Shown piece by piece: positions 1 to 10,396 of a stretch of DNA of 64,000 bases (position 1 is the first letter of the stretch; each line of letters starts with the position of its first letter). The stretch comes from Tupaia tana. Lineage: Eukaryota; Chordata; Mammalia; Scandentia; Tupaiidae. The DNA lies in assembly GCA_026018925.1 (NCBI GenBank), contig JAKSZU010000032.1:1178001-1242000 (forward strand). The letters run 5' to 3'. The notes below the pieces were generated by a model. That model ran no database searches. It saw only the letters and a program-made list of their open reading frames with translations, and was not told the origin of the DNA. Made by a program: the position numbers and the translations under genes.

Positions 1-345
1 TCCTAACCTGAAGCCTAAATCAAACCATACACCTAACCCTAACCCTAGGCGGATACCTTAAGCTCAACCCCAAACCTAACCTGACCCTGACACTTACACC
101 AACCGTAACAGTTAACCGAAAACTAACAGTAGCCCTAAACCGACTCCCTCAAACTAAGTTCAAACCTAACCTATCCTGAAGCCTAAATCAAATCTTAGAC
201 CTAACCCTAACCCTAGGCGGACCCCTTATGCTTAACCCCCACCCTAACCTGACCCTGACGATTACTCCAACTGTAACAGTTTCCCGAAAACTAACAGTAG
301 CCCTAAACTTACTCAATCAAACTAAGTTCAAACCTAACCTAACCT
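1..345 (+). repeat. GGATACC / ACACTTACACC two-monomer cassette (six dispersed copies)
   Basis: The cassette consists of TCCTAACCTG, then GGATACCTTAAGCTC, then GACACTTACACCAAC, and in most copies a following monomer with AAATCAAATCTTAGACC and TTATGCTTAACCCC. Copies start near 1, 1680, 6045, 51358, 53372 and 59910. In the copies at 51.3, 53.4 and 59.9 kb the unit upstream carries TTATGGTTAACC. The copy at 6045 lacks the following monomer and carries GCAGATACC. The same combination recurring far apart points to copying of blocks, not chance. Confidence 0.85.
32..49 (+). repeat. telomere-like box of the monomer (first instance)
   Basis: The box reads CCTAA, CCCTAA, CCCTAGG, which is nearly three copies of the CCCTAA telomeric hexamer, and it closes on the palindrome CCTAGG. 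It recurs once per monomer. The G-rich strand, TTAGGG-like, is the minus strand throughout, so its 3' direction points to lower coordinates. With three short G runs per box it is too short to be a working telomere. It may still be bound by telomere-repeat proteins, which is an inference. Confidence 0.9.
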
Positions 346-378
346 GAAGCCTAAATCAAACCATACACCTAACCCTAA
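211..378 (+). repeat. type B monomer (TTATGCTTAACCCCC variant)
   Basis: After the anchor this unit has CCTTATGCTTAACCCCC instead of CCTTAAGCTCAACCCC. Type B units often also carry AAATGAAACCATAGAC or AAATCAAATC upstream and CTTACTCCAAC(C or T)GTAACAGTTAA downstream, so the variants are linked over most of a monomer. Type B units are scattered through the window and sometimes adjacent, with TTATGCT at 31446, 31614 and 31782. They supply the ATG that starts most short plus-strand open frames. This unit itself has GGACCCC in place of GGACACC. Confidence 0.9.
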
Positions 379-420
379 CCCTAGGCGGACACCTTAAGCT
401 CAACCCCAACCCTAACCTGA

Positions 421-474
421 CCTCCAGGCTAACTCCAACCATATCACAGAACCGAAAACTAAGAGTAGCCCTAA
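421..474 (+). repeat. CCTCCAGG-type monomer mark (10 copies in the window)
   Basis: Here the usual GACCCTGACGCTAAC is replaced by GACCTCCAGGCTAAC, followed by ATATCAC and AACTAAGAGTAGCC or a near form. Copies begin at 421, 6297, 7634, 8975, 17871, 18711, 35503, 46410, 53120 and 54464, and a more decayed relative (GACCACCAGGGTAAC) lies near 60664. The linked changes make this a coherent subfamily. The coordinates give the first instance. Confidence 0.92.
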
Positions 475-3227
475 ACTGACTCCCTCAAACTAAGTTCAAA
501 CCTAACCTAACCTGAAACCTAAATCAAATCTTAGACCTAACCCTAACCCTAGGCGGACACCTTAAGCTCAACTCCAACCCTAAACTTACCCTGACGCTAT
601 CTCCAACCATAACACTGAACCGAAAACTAACAGTAGTCCTAAACTTACTCACTCAAACTAAGTTCAAACGTAACCTAACCTGGAGCCTAAATCAAACCAT
701 GGACCTTACCCTAACCCTAGGCGGACACCTCAAGCTAACCCCAACCCTAACCTGACCCTGACGCTAACTCCAAACATAATACTGAACCGAAAACTAACAG
801 TAGCCCTAAACTTACTCCCTCAAACTAAGTTCGAACCTAACCTAACCTGAAGCCTAAATCAAACCATACACCTAACCCTAACCCTAGGCAGACACCTTAA
901 CTTCAACCCCAAACCTAACCTGACCCTGACGCTTACTCCAACTGTAACAGTTAACCGAAAACTAACAGTAGCCCTACACTTACTCCCTCAAACTAAGTTC
1001 AAACATAACCTAACCTGAAGCCTAAATCAAACCAAACACATAACCCTAACCCTAGGCCGACAACTTAAGCTCAACCCCAACCCTACTCTGGCCCTGACGC
1101 TAACTCCAACCGTAACAGTTACACGAAAACTAACAGTAGCCCTAAACTTACTCCCTCAAACTAAGTTCAAACCTAACCTAACCTGAAGCCTAAATCAAAC
1201 CATACACCTAACCCTAACCCTAGGCGGACACATGAAGCTCAAACGCAACCCTAATCTGACCCTCACGCTAACTCCAACCGTAACACTGAACCTAAAACTA
1301 ACAGTAGCCCTAAACTTAATCCCTAAAACTAAGTTCAACCCTAACCTACCCTGAAGCCTAACTCAAACAATAGACCTAACCATAACCCTAGGCCGACACC
1401 TGAAGCTCAACCACAAGCCTAACCTGACCCTGACGCTATCTCCAACCGTAACACTGAACCGAAAACTAACAGTAGCCCTAAACTTACTCCCTAAAACTAA
1501 GTTCAAACCTAAAGTAACCTGAAGCCTAACTCAAATCACAGACCTAAACCTAACCCTAGGCGGACACCTTAAGCTCCACCCCAACCCTAACCGGACCCTC
1601 ACGCTAACTCCAAACGTAACACTGAACCGAAAACTAACAGTAGCACTAAACTTACTCCCTCAAACTAAGTTCAAACCTATCCTAACCTGAAGCCTAAATC
1701 AAACCATACACCTAACCCTAACCCTAGGCGGATACCTTAAGCTCAACCCCAAACTTAAGCTGACCCTGAAACTTACACCAACTGTAACAGTTAACCGAAA
1801 ACTAACAGTAGCCCTAAACTTACTCCCTCAATCTAAGTTCAAAGCTAACCTAACCTGAAGCCTAAATCAAATCTTAGACCTAACCCTAACCCTAGACGGA
1901 CACCTTATGCTTAACCCCCACCCTAACCTGACCCTGAAGTTTACTCCAGCCGTAACAGTTAACCAAAAACTAACAGTAGCCCTAAATTTACTCCATCAAA
2001 CTAACTTCAAACCTAACCTAACCTTAAGCCTAAATGAAACCATACACCTAACCCTAACCCTAGGCGGACACCTTAATCTCAACCCCAACCCTAACCTTGC
2101 CCTGACGCTAACTCCAACCATAACAGTTTCCCGAAAACTAACAGTAGCCCTAAACTTACTCCCTCAAACTAAGTTCAATCCTAACCTAACCTGAAGCCTA
2201 AATGAAACCATAGACCTAACCCTAACCCTAGGCGGACACCTTATGCTTAACCCCCATCCTAACCTGACCCTGACGCTTAATCCAACTGTAACAGTTAACC
2301 GAAAACTAACAGTAACCCTAAACTTACTCCCTGAAAGTAACTTCAAACCTAACCTAACCTGAAGCCTAAATCAAACCATTCACCTAACCCTAACCCTAGG
2401 CGGACACCTTAAGCTCAACCCCAACCCTAACCTGCCCCTCACGCTAACTCCAACCGTAACAGTTACCCGAAAACTAACAGTAGCCCTAAACTGACTCCCT
2501 CAAACTAAGTTCAAACCTAACCTAACCTGAAGCCTAACTCAAACCATAGACCTAACCCTAACCCTAGGCGGACACCTGAAGGTCAACCACAACCCTAACA
2601 TTACCCTGACGCTATCTCCAACCGTAACAGTGAACCGAAAACTAACAGTAGCCCTAAACTTACTCCCTGAAACTAAGTTCAATCCTAACCTAACCTGAAG
2701 CCTAAATAAAACCATACACCTAACCCTAACCCTAGGCGGACAACTTATGCTTAACACCCACCCTAACCTGACCCTGACGCTTACTCCAACTGTAACAGTT
2801 AACCGAAAACTAACAGTAGCCCTGAACTTACACCCTCAAACTAACTTCAAACCTAATCTAACCTGAAGCCTAACTCAAACCATAGACCTAACCCTAACCC
2901 TAGGCGGACACCTTAAGCTCAACCCCAACCCTAACCTGACCCTGACGCTATCTCCAACCATAACACTGAACCGAAAACTAACAGTAGCCCTAAACTTACT
3001 CCTTCAAACTAAGTTCAAACCTAACCTAACCTGAAGCCTAACTCTAACCACAGACCTAACCCTAACCCTAGGCGGACACCTTAAGCTCAACCCCAACCCT
3101 AAACTGACCCTCACGCTAACTCCAACCGTAACACTGAACCGAAAACTAACAGTAGCCCTAAACTTACTCCCTCAAACTAACTTCAAACCTAACCTAACCT
3201 GAAGCCTAAATCAAATCATACAGCTAA

Positions 3228-5551
3228 CCCTAACCCTAGGCGGACACCTTATGATTAAACTCCACCCTAACCTGACCCTGACGCTTACTCCAACTGTAAC
3301 AGTTAACCGAAAACTAACAGTAGCCCTAAACTAACTCCCTCAAACTAACTCCAAACCTAACCTAACCTGAAGCCTAAATCAAACCATACACCTAACACTA
3401 ACCCTAGGCGGACACCTTAAGGTCAACCCCAAACCTAACCTGACCCTGACGCTATCTCCAACCATAACAGTTAACCGAAAACTAACAGCAGCCCTAAACT
3501 TACGCCCTCAAACTAAGTTCAAACATAACCTAATCTGAAGCCTAAATCAAACCATACACCTAACAGTAACTCTAGGCGGACACCTTAAGCTCAACCCCAA
3601 CCATAACCTGGCCCTGACGTTAACTCCAACCGTAACAGTTACCCGGAAACTAACAATAGCCCTAAACTTACTCCCTCAAACTAAGTTCAAACCTAACCTA
3701 ACCTGAAGCCTAAATCAAACCATAAACCTAACCCTAACCCTAGGCGGACACCTTAAGCTCAACCCCAACCCTATCCTGACCCTCACACTAACTCCAACAG
3801 TAACACTGAACCGAGTACCAACAGTAGCCCTAAACTTACTCCCTCAAACTAAGTTCCAACCTAACCTAACCTGAAGCCTAACTCAAACCATAGATCTAAT
3901 CCTAACCCTAGTCGGACACCTGAAGCTCAACCCCAACCATAACCTGACCCTGACGCTATCTCCAAACATAACACTGAATCGAAAAGTAACAGTAGCCCTA
4001 AACTTACTCCCTCAAACGAAGTTCAAACCTAACCTAACCTGAAGGCTAAATCAAACCATACACCTAACCCTAACCCTAGGCGGACAACTTGAGCTCAACC
4101 CCAAACCTAACCTGACCCTGACGCTTACTCCATCCGTAACAGTTAACCGAAAACTAACAGTAGCCCTAAACTGACTCCCTCAAACTAAGTTCAAACCTAA
4201 CCTAACCTGAAGCCTAAATCAAATCATAGACCTAACCCTAACCCTAGGCGAACAACTTATGCTTAACACCCACCCTAACCTGACCCTGACGCTTACTCCA
4301 ACTGTAACAGTTAACCGAAAACTAACAGTAGCCCTGAACTTACACCCTCAAACTAACTACAAACCTAATCTAACCTGAAGCCTAACTCAAACCACAGACC
4401 TAAACCTAACCCTAGGTGGACACCTCAAGCTAACCCCAAACCTAACCTGACCCTGACGCTTACTCCAACTGTAACAGTTAACCGAAAACTAACAGTAGCC
4501 CTGAACTTACACCCTCAAACTAACTACAAACCTAATCTAACCTGAAGCCTAACTCAAACCACAGACCTAAACCTAACCCTAGGCGGACACCTCAAGCTAA
4601 CCCCAACCCTAACCTGACCCTGACGCTATCTCCAACCGTAACACTGAACCGAAAACTAACAGTAGCCCTAAACTTACTCCCTGAAACTAAGTTCAATCCT
4701 AACCTAACCTGAAGCCTAAATGAAACCATTGACCTAACCCTAACCCTAGGCGGACACCTTATGCTTAACCCCCACCCTAACCTGACCCTGACGCTTACTC
4801 CAACTGTAACAGTTAACCGAAAACTGACAGTAGCCCTAAACTAACTCCCTCAAACTAACTTCAAACCTAACCTAACTTGAAGCCTAAATCAAACCATACA
4901 CCTAACCCTAACCCTAGGCGGACACCTTAAGGTCAACCCCAAAACTAATCTGACCCTGACGCTATCTCCAACCGTAACAGTTAACCGAAAACTAACAGTA
5001 GCCCTAAACTTACGCCCTCAAACTAAGTTCAAACATAACCTAACCTGAAGCCTAAATCAAACCATACACCTAACCGTAACTCTAGGCGGGCACCTTAAGC
5101 TCAACCCCAACCATAACCTGGCCCTGACGCTAACTCCAACCGTAACAGTTACCCGAAAACTAACAATAGCCCTAAACTTACTCCCAAAAACTAAGTTCAA
5201 ACCTAACCTAACCTGAAGCCTAAATCAAACCATAAACCTAACCCTAACCCTGGGCGGACACCTTAAGCTCAACCCCAACCCTAACCTGACCCTCACGCTA
5301 ACTCCAACAGTAACACTGAACCGAATACCAACAGTAGCCCTAAACTTACTCCCTCAAACTAAGTTCAAACCTAACCTAACCTGAAGCCTAACTCAAACCA
5401 TACACCTAATCCTAACCCAAGGCGGATACCTGAAGCTCAACCCCAACCATAACCTGAACCTGATGCTATCTCCAAACATAACACTGAATCGAAAACTAAC
5501 AGTAGCCCTAAATTTACTCCCTCAAACTAAGTTCAAACCTAACCTAACCTA
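3228..5551 (+). repeat. 9-monomer higher-order tandem duplication (period 1510)
   Basis: Positions 3228-4041 match 4738-5551 at an offset of 1510 bp, which is nine monomers minus 2 bp. Shared rare marks include AAACTAACTCCCTC (about 3330 and 4840), CTAACAATAGCC, the CCGAGTACC/CCGAATACC pair at 3811 and 5321, and CCAAACATAACACTGAATCG. Only a few substitutions separate the copies. The second copy is partial. Confidence 0.88.
4275..4608 (+). repeat. two adjacent near-identical monomers (167-bp period)
   Basis: The rare word AACTAACTACAAACC occurs at 4351 and again at 4518, 167 bp apart. The surrounding monomer, 4275-4441, matches 4442-4608 almost base for base. Both carry CTCAAGCTAACCCC, a 1-bp-deleted form of the usual CTTAAGCTCAACCCC, which gives the 167-bp step. 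This is a recent single-monomer duplication. Confidence 0.9.
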
Positions 5552-8500
5552 AAGCCTAACTCAAACCACAGACCTAACCCTAACCGTAGGGGGACACCTT
5601 AAGTTCAACCCCAACCCTAACCTGACCCTCACGCTAATTCCAACCGTAACACTGAACCGAAAACTAACAGTAGCCCTAAACTTACTCCTTCAAACTAAGT
5701 TCAAACTTAACCTAACCTGAAGCCTAACTCAAACAATAGACCTAACCCTAACCCTAGGCGGACACCTTAAGCTTAACCCCAACCCTATCCTGACCCTGAG
5801 GCTAAATCCAACCGTAACACTGAACCGAAAACTAACAGTAGCCATAAACTTATTCCCTCAAACTAAGTTCAATCCTAACAAACCTGAAGCCTAAATGAAA
5901 CCATAGACCTAACCCTAACCCTAGGCGGACAACTTATGGTTAACCCCCACCCTAACCTGACCCTGACGCTTACTCCAACCGTAACAGTTAAACGAAAACT
6001 AACAGTAGCCCTAAACTTACTCCCTCAAACTAATTTCAAACCTATCCTAACCTGAAGCCTAAATCAAACCATACACCTAACCCTAACACTAGGCAGATAC
6101 CTTAAGCTCAACCCCAAACCTAACCTGACCGTGACACTTACACCAACCGTAACAGTTAACCGAAAACTAACAGTAGCCCTAAACTGACTCCCTCAAACTA
6201 AGTTCAAACCTAACCTAACCTGAAGCCTAAATCAAACCATACACCTAACCCTAACCCTAGGCGGACACCTTAAGCTCAACCCCAACCCTAACCTGACCTC
6301 CAGGCTAACTCCAACCATATCACAGAACAGAAAACTAAGAGTAGCCCTAAACAGACTCCCTCAAACTAAGTTCAAACCTAACCTAACCTGAAGCCTAAAT
6401 CAAATCTTAGACCTAACCCTAACCCTAGGCGGACACCTTAAGCTCAACTCCAACCCTAAACTGACCCTGACGCTATCTCCAACCGTAACACTGAACAGAA
6501 AACTAACAGTAGTCCTAAACTTACTCACTCAAAATAAGTTCAAACGTAACCTAACCTGGAGCCTAAATCAAACGATGGACCTTACCCTAACCCTAGGCGG
6601 ACACCTCAAGCTAACCCCAACACTAACCTGACCCTGACGCTAACTCCTAACAGAATGCTGAAACGAAAACTAACAGTAGCCCTAAACTTACTCCCTCAAA
6701 CTAAGTTCGAACCTAACCTAACCTGAAGCCTAACTCAAACCATAGACCTAACCCTAACCCTAGGCCGACACCTGAAGCTCAACCACAACCCTAACCTGAC
6801 CCTGACGCTAACTCCAACAGTAACAGTTACACGAAAACTAACAGTAGCCCTACACTTACTCCCTCAAACTAAGTTCAAACCTAACCTAACCTGAAGCCTA
6901 ACTCAAACCATAGACCTAACCCTAACCCTAGGCCGACACCTGAAGCTCAACCACAACCCTAACCTGACCCTGACGCTATCTCCAACCGTAACACTGAACC
7001 GAAAACTAACAGTAGCCCTAAACTTATTCCCTAAAACTAAGTTCAAACCTAACCTAACCTGAAGCCTAACTCAAATCACAGACCTAACCCTAACCATAGG
7101 CGGACACCTTAAGATCCACCCCAACCCTAACCGGACCCTCACGCTAACTCCAAACATAACACTGAACCGAAAACTAACAGTAGCCCTAAACTAACTCCCT
7201 CAAACTAAGTTCAATCCTAACCTGAAGCCTAAATGAAACCATAGACCTAACCCTAACCCTAGCGGACACCTTATGCTTAACCCCCAACCTAACCTGACCC
7301 TGACGCTTACTCCAACCGTAACAGTTAACCGAAAACTAACAGTAGCCCTAAACTGACTCCCTCAAACTAAGTTCAAACCTAACCTAACCTGAAGCCTAAA
7401 TCAAATCATAGACCTAACCCTAACCCTAGGCGGACACCTTATGCTTAACCCCCACCCTAACCTGACCCTGACGCTTACTCCAACTGTAACAATTAACCAA
7501 AAACTAACAGTAGCCCTAAACTTACTCCCTCAAACTAACTTCAAACCTAACCTAACCTGAAGCCTATATCAAACCATGCACCTAACCCTAACCCTAGGCG
7601 GACACCTTAAACTCAATCCCAACCCTAACCTGACCTCCAGGCTAACTCCAACCATATCACTGAACCGAAAACTAAGAGTAGCCCTAAACTGACTCCCTCA
7701 AACTAAGTTCAAACCTAACCTAACCTGAAGCCTAAATCAAATCTTAGACCTAACCCTAACCCTAGGCGGACACCTTAAGCTCAATTCCAACCCTAAACTG
7801 ACCCTGACGCTATCTCCAACCGTAACACTGAACCGAAAACTAACAGTAGTCCTAAACTTACTCACTCAAACTAAGTTCAAACGTAACCTAACCTGGAGCC
7901 TAAATCAAACCATGGACCTTACCCTAACCCTAGGCGGACACCTCAAGCTAACCCCAACCCTAACCTGACCCTGACGCTAACTCCAAACATAATACTGAAC
8001 CGAAAATTAACAGTAGCCCTAAACTTACTCCCTAAAACTAAGTTCAAACCTAACCTAACCTGAAGCCTAACTCAAACCATCGACCTAACCCTAACCCTAG
8101 GCCGACACCTGAAGCTCAACCCCAACCCTAACCTGACCCTGACGCTATCTCCAACCTTAATACTGAACCGAAAACTAACAGTAGTCCTAAACTTTCTACC
8201 TAAAACTAAGTTCAAACCTAACCTAACCTGAAGCCTAACTCAAACCACAGAACTTAACCTAACCCTAGGTGGACACCTTAAGCTCAACCCCAACCCTAAC
8301 CGGACCCTCATGCTATTCCAAACGTAACACTGAACCGAAAACTAACAGTAGCCCTAAACTTACTCCCTCAAACTAAGTTCAATCCTAACCTAACCTGAAG
8401 CCTAAATGAAACCATAGACCTAACCCTAACCCTAGGCGGACACCTTATGCTTAACCTCCACGCTAACCTGACCCTGACGCTTACTCCAACCGTAACACTT

Positions 8501-10396
8501 AACTGAAAACTAACAGTAGCCCTAAACTGACTCCCTCAAACTAAGTTCAAACCTAAAATAACCTGAAGCCTAAATCAAATCATAGACCTAAACCTAACCC
8601 TAGGCGGACACCTTAAGCTCAACCCCAACCCTAACCTTGCCCTGACGCTAACTCCAACCATAAGAGTTTCCCGAAAACTAACAGTAGCTCTAAAATTACT
8701 CCCTCAAACTAAGTTCAATCGTAACCTAACCTGAAGGCTAAATGAAACCATAGACCTATCCCTAACCCTAGGCGGAAACCTTATGCTTAACCCCTCCCTA
8801 ACCTGACCCTGACGCTTTCTCCAACCGTAACAGTTAACCGAAAACTAACAGTAGCCCTAAACTGACTCCCTCAAACTAAGTTCAAACCTAACCTAACCTG
8901 AAGCCTAAATCACGCCATACACCTAACCCTAACCCTAGGCGGACACCTTTAGCTCAACCCCAACCCTAAACTGACCTCCAGGCTAACTCCAACCATATCA
9001 CTGAACCGAAAACTAAGAGTAGCCATAAACTTACTCGCTCAAACTAAGTTCAATCCTAACCTAACCTGAAGCCTAAATGAAACCATAGACCTATCCCTAC
9101 CCCTAGGAGGAAACCTTATGCTTAACCCCTCCCTAACCTGACCCTGACGCTTTCTCCAACCGTAACAGTTAACCGAAAACTAACAGTAGCCCTAAACTGA
9201 CTCCCTCAAACTAAGTTCAAACCTAACCTAACCTGAAGCCTAACTCAAACCATAGACCTAACCCTAACCCTAGGCGGACACCTGAATCTCAACCCCAACC
9301 ATAACTTGACCCTGACGCTATCTCCAACCGTAACACTGAACCGAAAACTAACAGTAGCCCTAAACTTACTCCCTCAAACGAAGTTAAAACCTAACCTAAC
9401 CTGAAGCCTAAATCAAACCATACACCTAACCCTAACCCTAGGCAGACACCTTATGCTCAACCCCAAACCTAACCTGACCCTGGCGCTAACTCCAACCGTA
9501 ACAGTTAACCGAAAACTAACAGTAGCCCTAAACTGACTCCCTCAAACTAAGTTCAAACCTAACCTAACCTGAAGCCTAACTCAAACCATAGACCTAACCC
9601 TAACCCTAGGCGGACACCTGAATCTCAACCCAAACCATAACTTGACCCTGACGCTATCTCAAACCGTAACACTGAACCGAAAACTAACAGTAGCCCTAAA
9701 CTTACTCCCTCAAACTAAGTTCAAACCTAACCTAACCTGAAGCCTAACTCAAACCATAGACCTAACCCTAACCCTAGGCGGACACCTGAAGCTCAACTCC
9801 AACCATAACCTGACCCTGACGCTATCTCCAACCGTAACACTCAACCGAAAACTACCAGTAGACCTAGACTTACTTCCTCAAACTAAGTTCAATCCTAACC
9901 TTACCTGAAGCCTAAATGAAACCATAGACCTAACCCTAACCCTAGGCGGACACCTTAAGCTCAACCCCAACCCTAACCTGGCCCTGAAACTAACTCCAAC
10001 AGTAACAGTTACCCGAAAACTAAGAGTAGTCCTAAACTTTCTCCCTAAAACTAAGTTCAAACCTAACCTAACCTGAAGCCTAACTCAAATCACAGACCTA
10101 ACCCTAAACCTAGGCGGACACCTTAAGCTCAACCCCAACCTCAACCGGACCCTAACGCTAACTCCAAACGTAACACTGAACCGAAAACTAAAAGTAGCTC
10201 TAAACTTACTCCCTCAAACTAAGTTCAATCCTAACCTAACCTGAAGCCTAAATGAAACCATAGACCTAACCCTAACCCTAGGCGGAAACCTTATGCTTAA
10301 CCCCCACCCTGACCTGACCCTGACGCTTACTCCAACCGTAACAGTTAACGAAAACTAACAGTAGCCCTAAACTTACTCCCTCAAACTAAGTTCAAA
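5552..10396 (+). repeat. mixed satellite block with cassette copies and dimers
   Basis: This block is about 29 monomers. It contains a copy of the left-edge cassette (6045 to about 6726) and a further three-monomer copy at about 7559-8063, 1337 bp downstream. Local dimer structure lies at 8.6-9.7 kb. Small deletions include loss of a few bases in AACCTAACCTGAAG near 5880 and CTAGCGG for CTAGGCGG near 7259. There is nothing but satellite. Confidence 0.88.
8640..9735 (+). repeat. local dimeric (two-monomer) repeats
   Basis: CCCCTCCCTAACC at 8791 recurs at 9126 (335 bp). CCTGAATCTCAACC at 9281 recurs at 9617 (336 bp). In each case the flanking bases of a whole monomer also match, so alternate units rather than neighbours are most alike here. 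The 335-bp step reflects a 1-bp deletion. Confidence 0.8.

Larger units (their letters stand above)
1..3227 (+). repeat. mixed satellite block, left edge
   Basis: This block is about 19 monomers of types A, B and C (C has CCTGAAGCTCAACC after the anchor), with no clear higher-order period by eye. It holds two copies of the GGATACC / ACACTTACACC cassette, starting at 1 and about 1680, and one CCTCCAGG-type unit (421). It also holds one CCTGGAGCC unit with CCATGG, near 690-710. Positions 1-178 and 346 to about 850 recur at 6045 to about 6726. Nothing non-satellite is present. Confidence 0.9.

Noticed and set aside
43-210. CENP-B box that would mark centromeric satellite
   Set aside because: I searched the monomer on both strands for TTCGnnnnAnnCGGG. 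The nearest candidate, around ACCGAAAACTAAC read on the minus strand, lacks the CGGG half at the right spacing.
1907-2194. 95-codon plus-strand open frame, with similar ones at 51250-51537, 53599-53886 and 53935-54222, and shorter ones at 54607-54840, 55946-56179, 57086-57310 and 60326-60592
   Set aside because: All are the same satellite frame read for 1.3-1.7 monomers. The Leu-Thr and Asn-Pro alternation is the CTAACC / AACCCT hexamer in translation. The start ATG comes from the type B variant TTATGCTT or other chance ATGs, and the length depends only on loss of one TGA. There is no independent coding signal.
2164-2346. Minus-strand open frames of 60-73 codons rich in Val-Arg-Val-Arg, for example here and at 2539-2757, 9878-10060, 33422-33643, 36910-37092, 42987-43208, 49531-49752 and 61232-61414
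   Set aside because: They are translations of the GTTAGG strand of the satellite, recurring with the monomer. They have no conserved start or end and no flanking gene structure.
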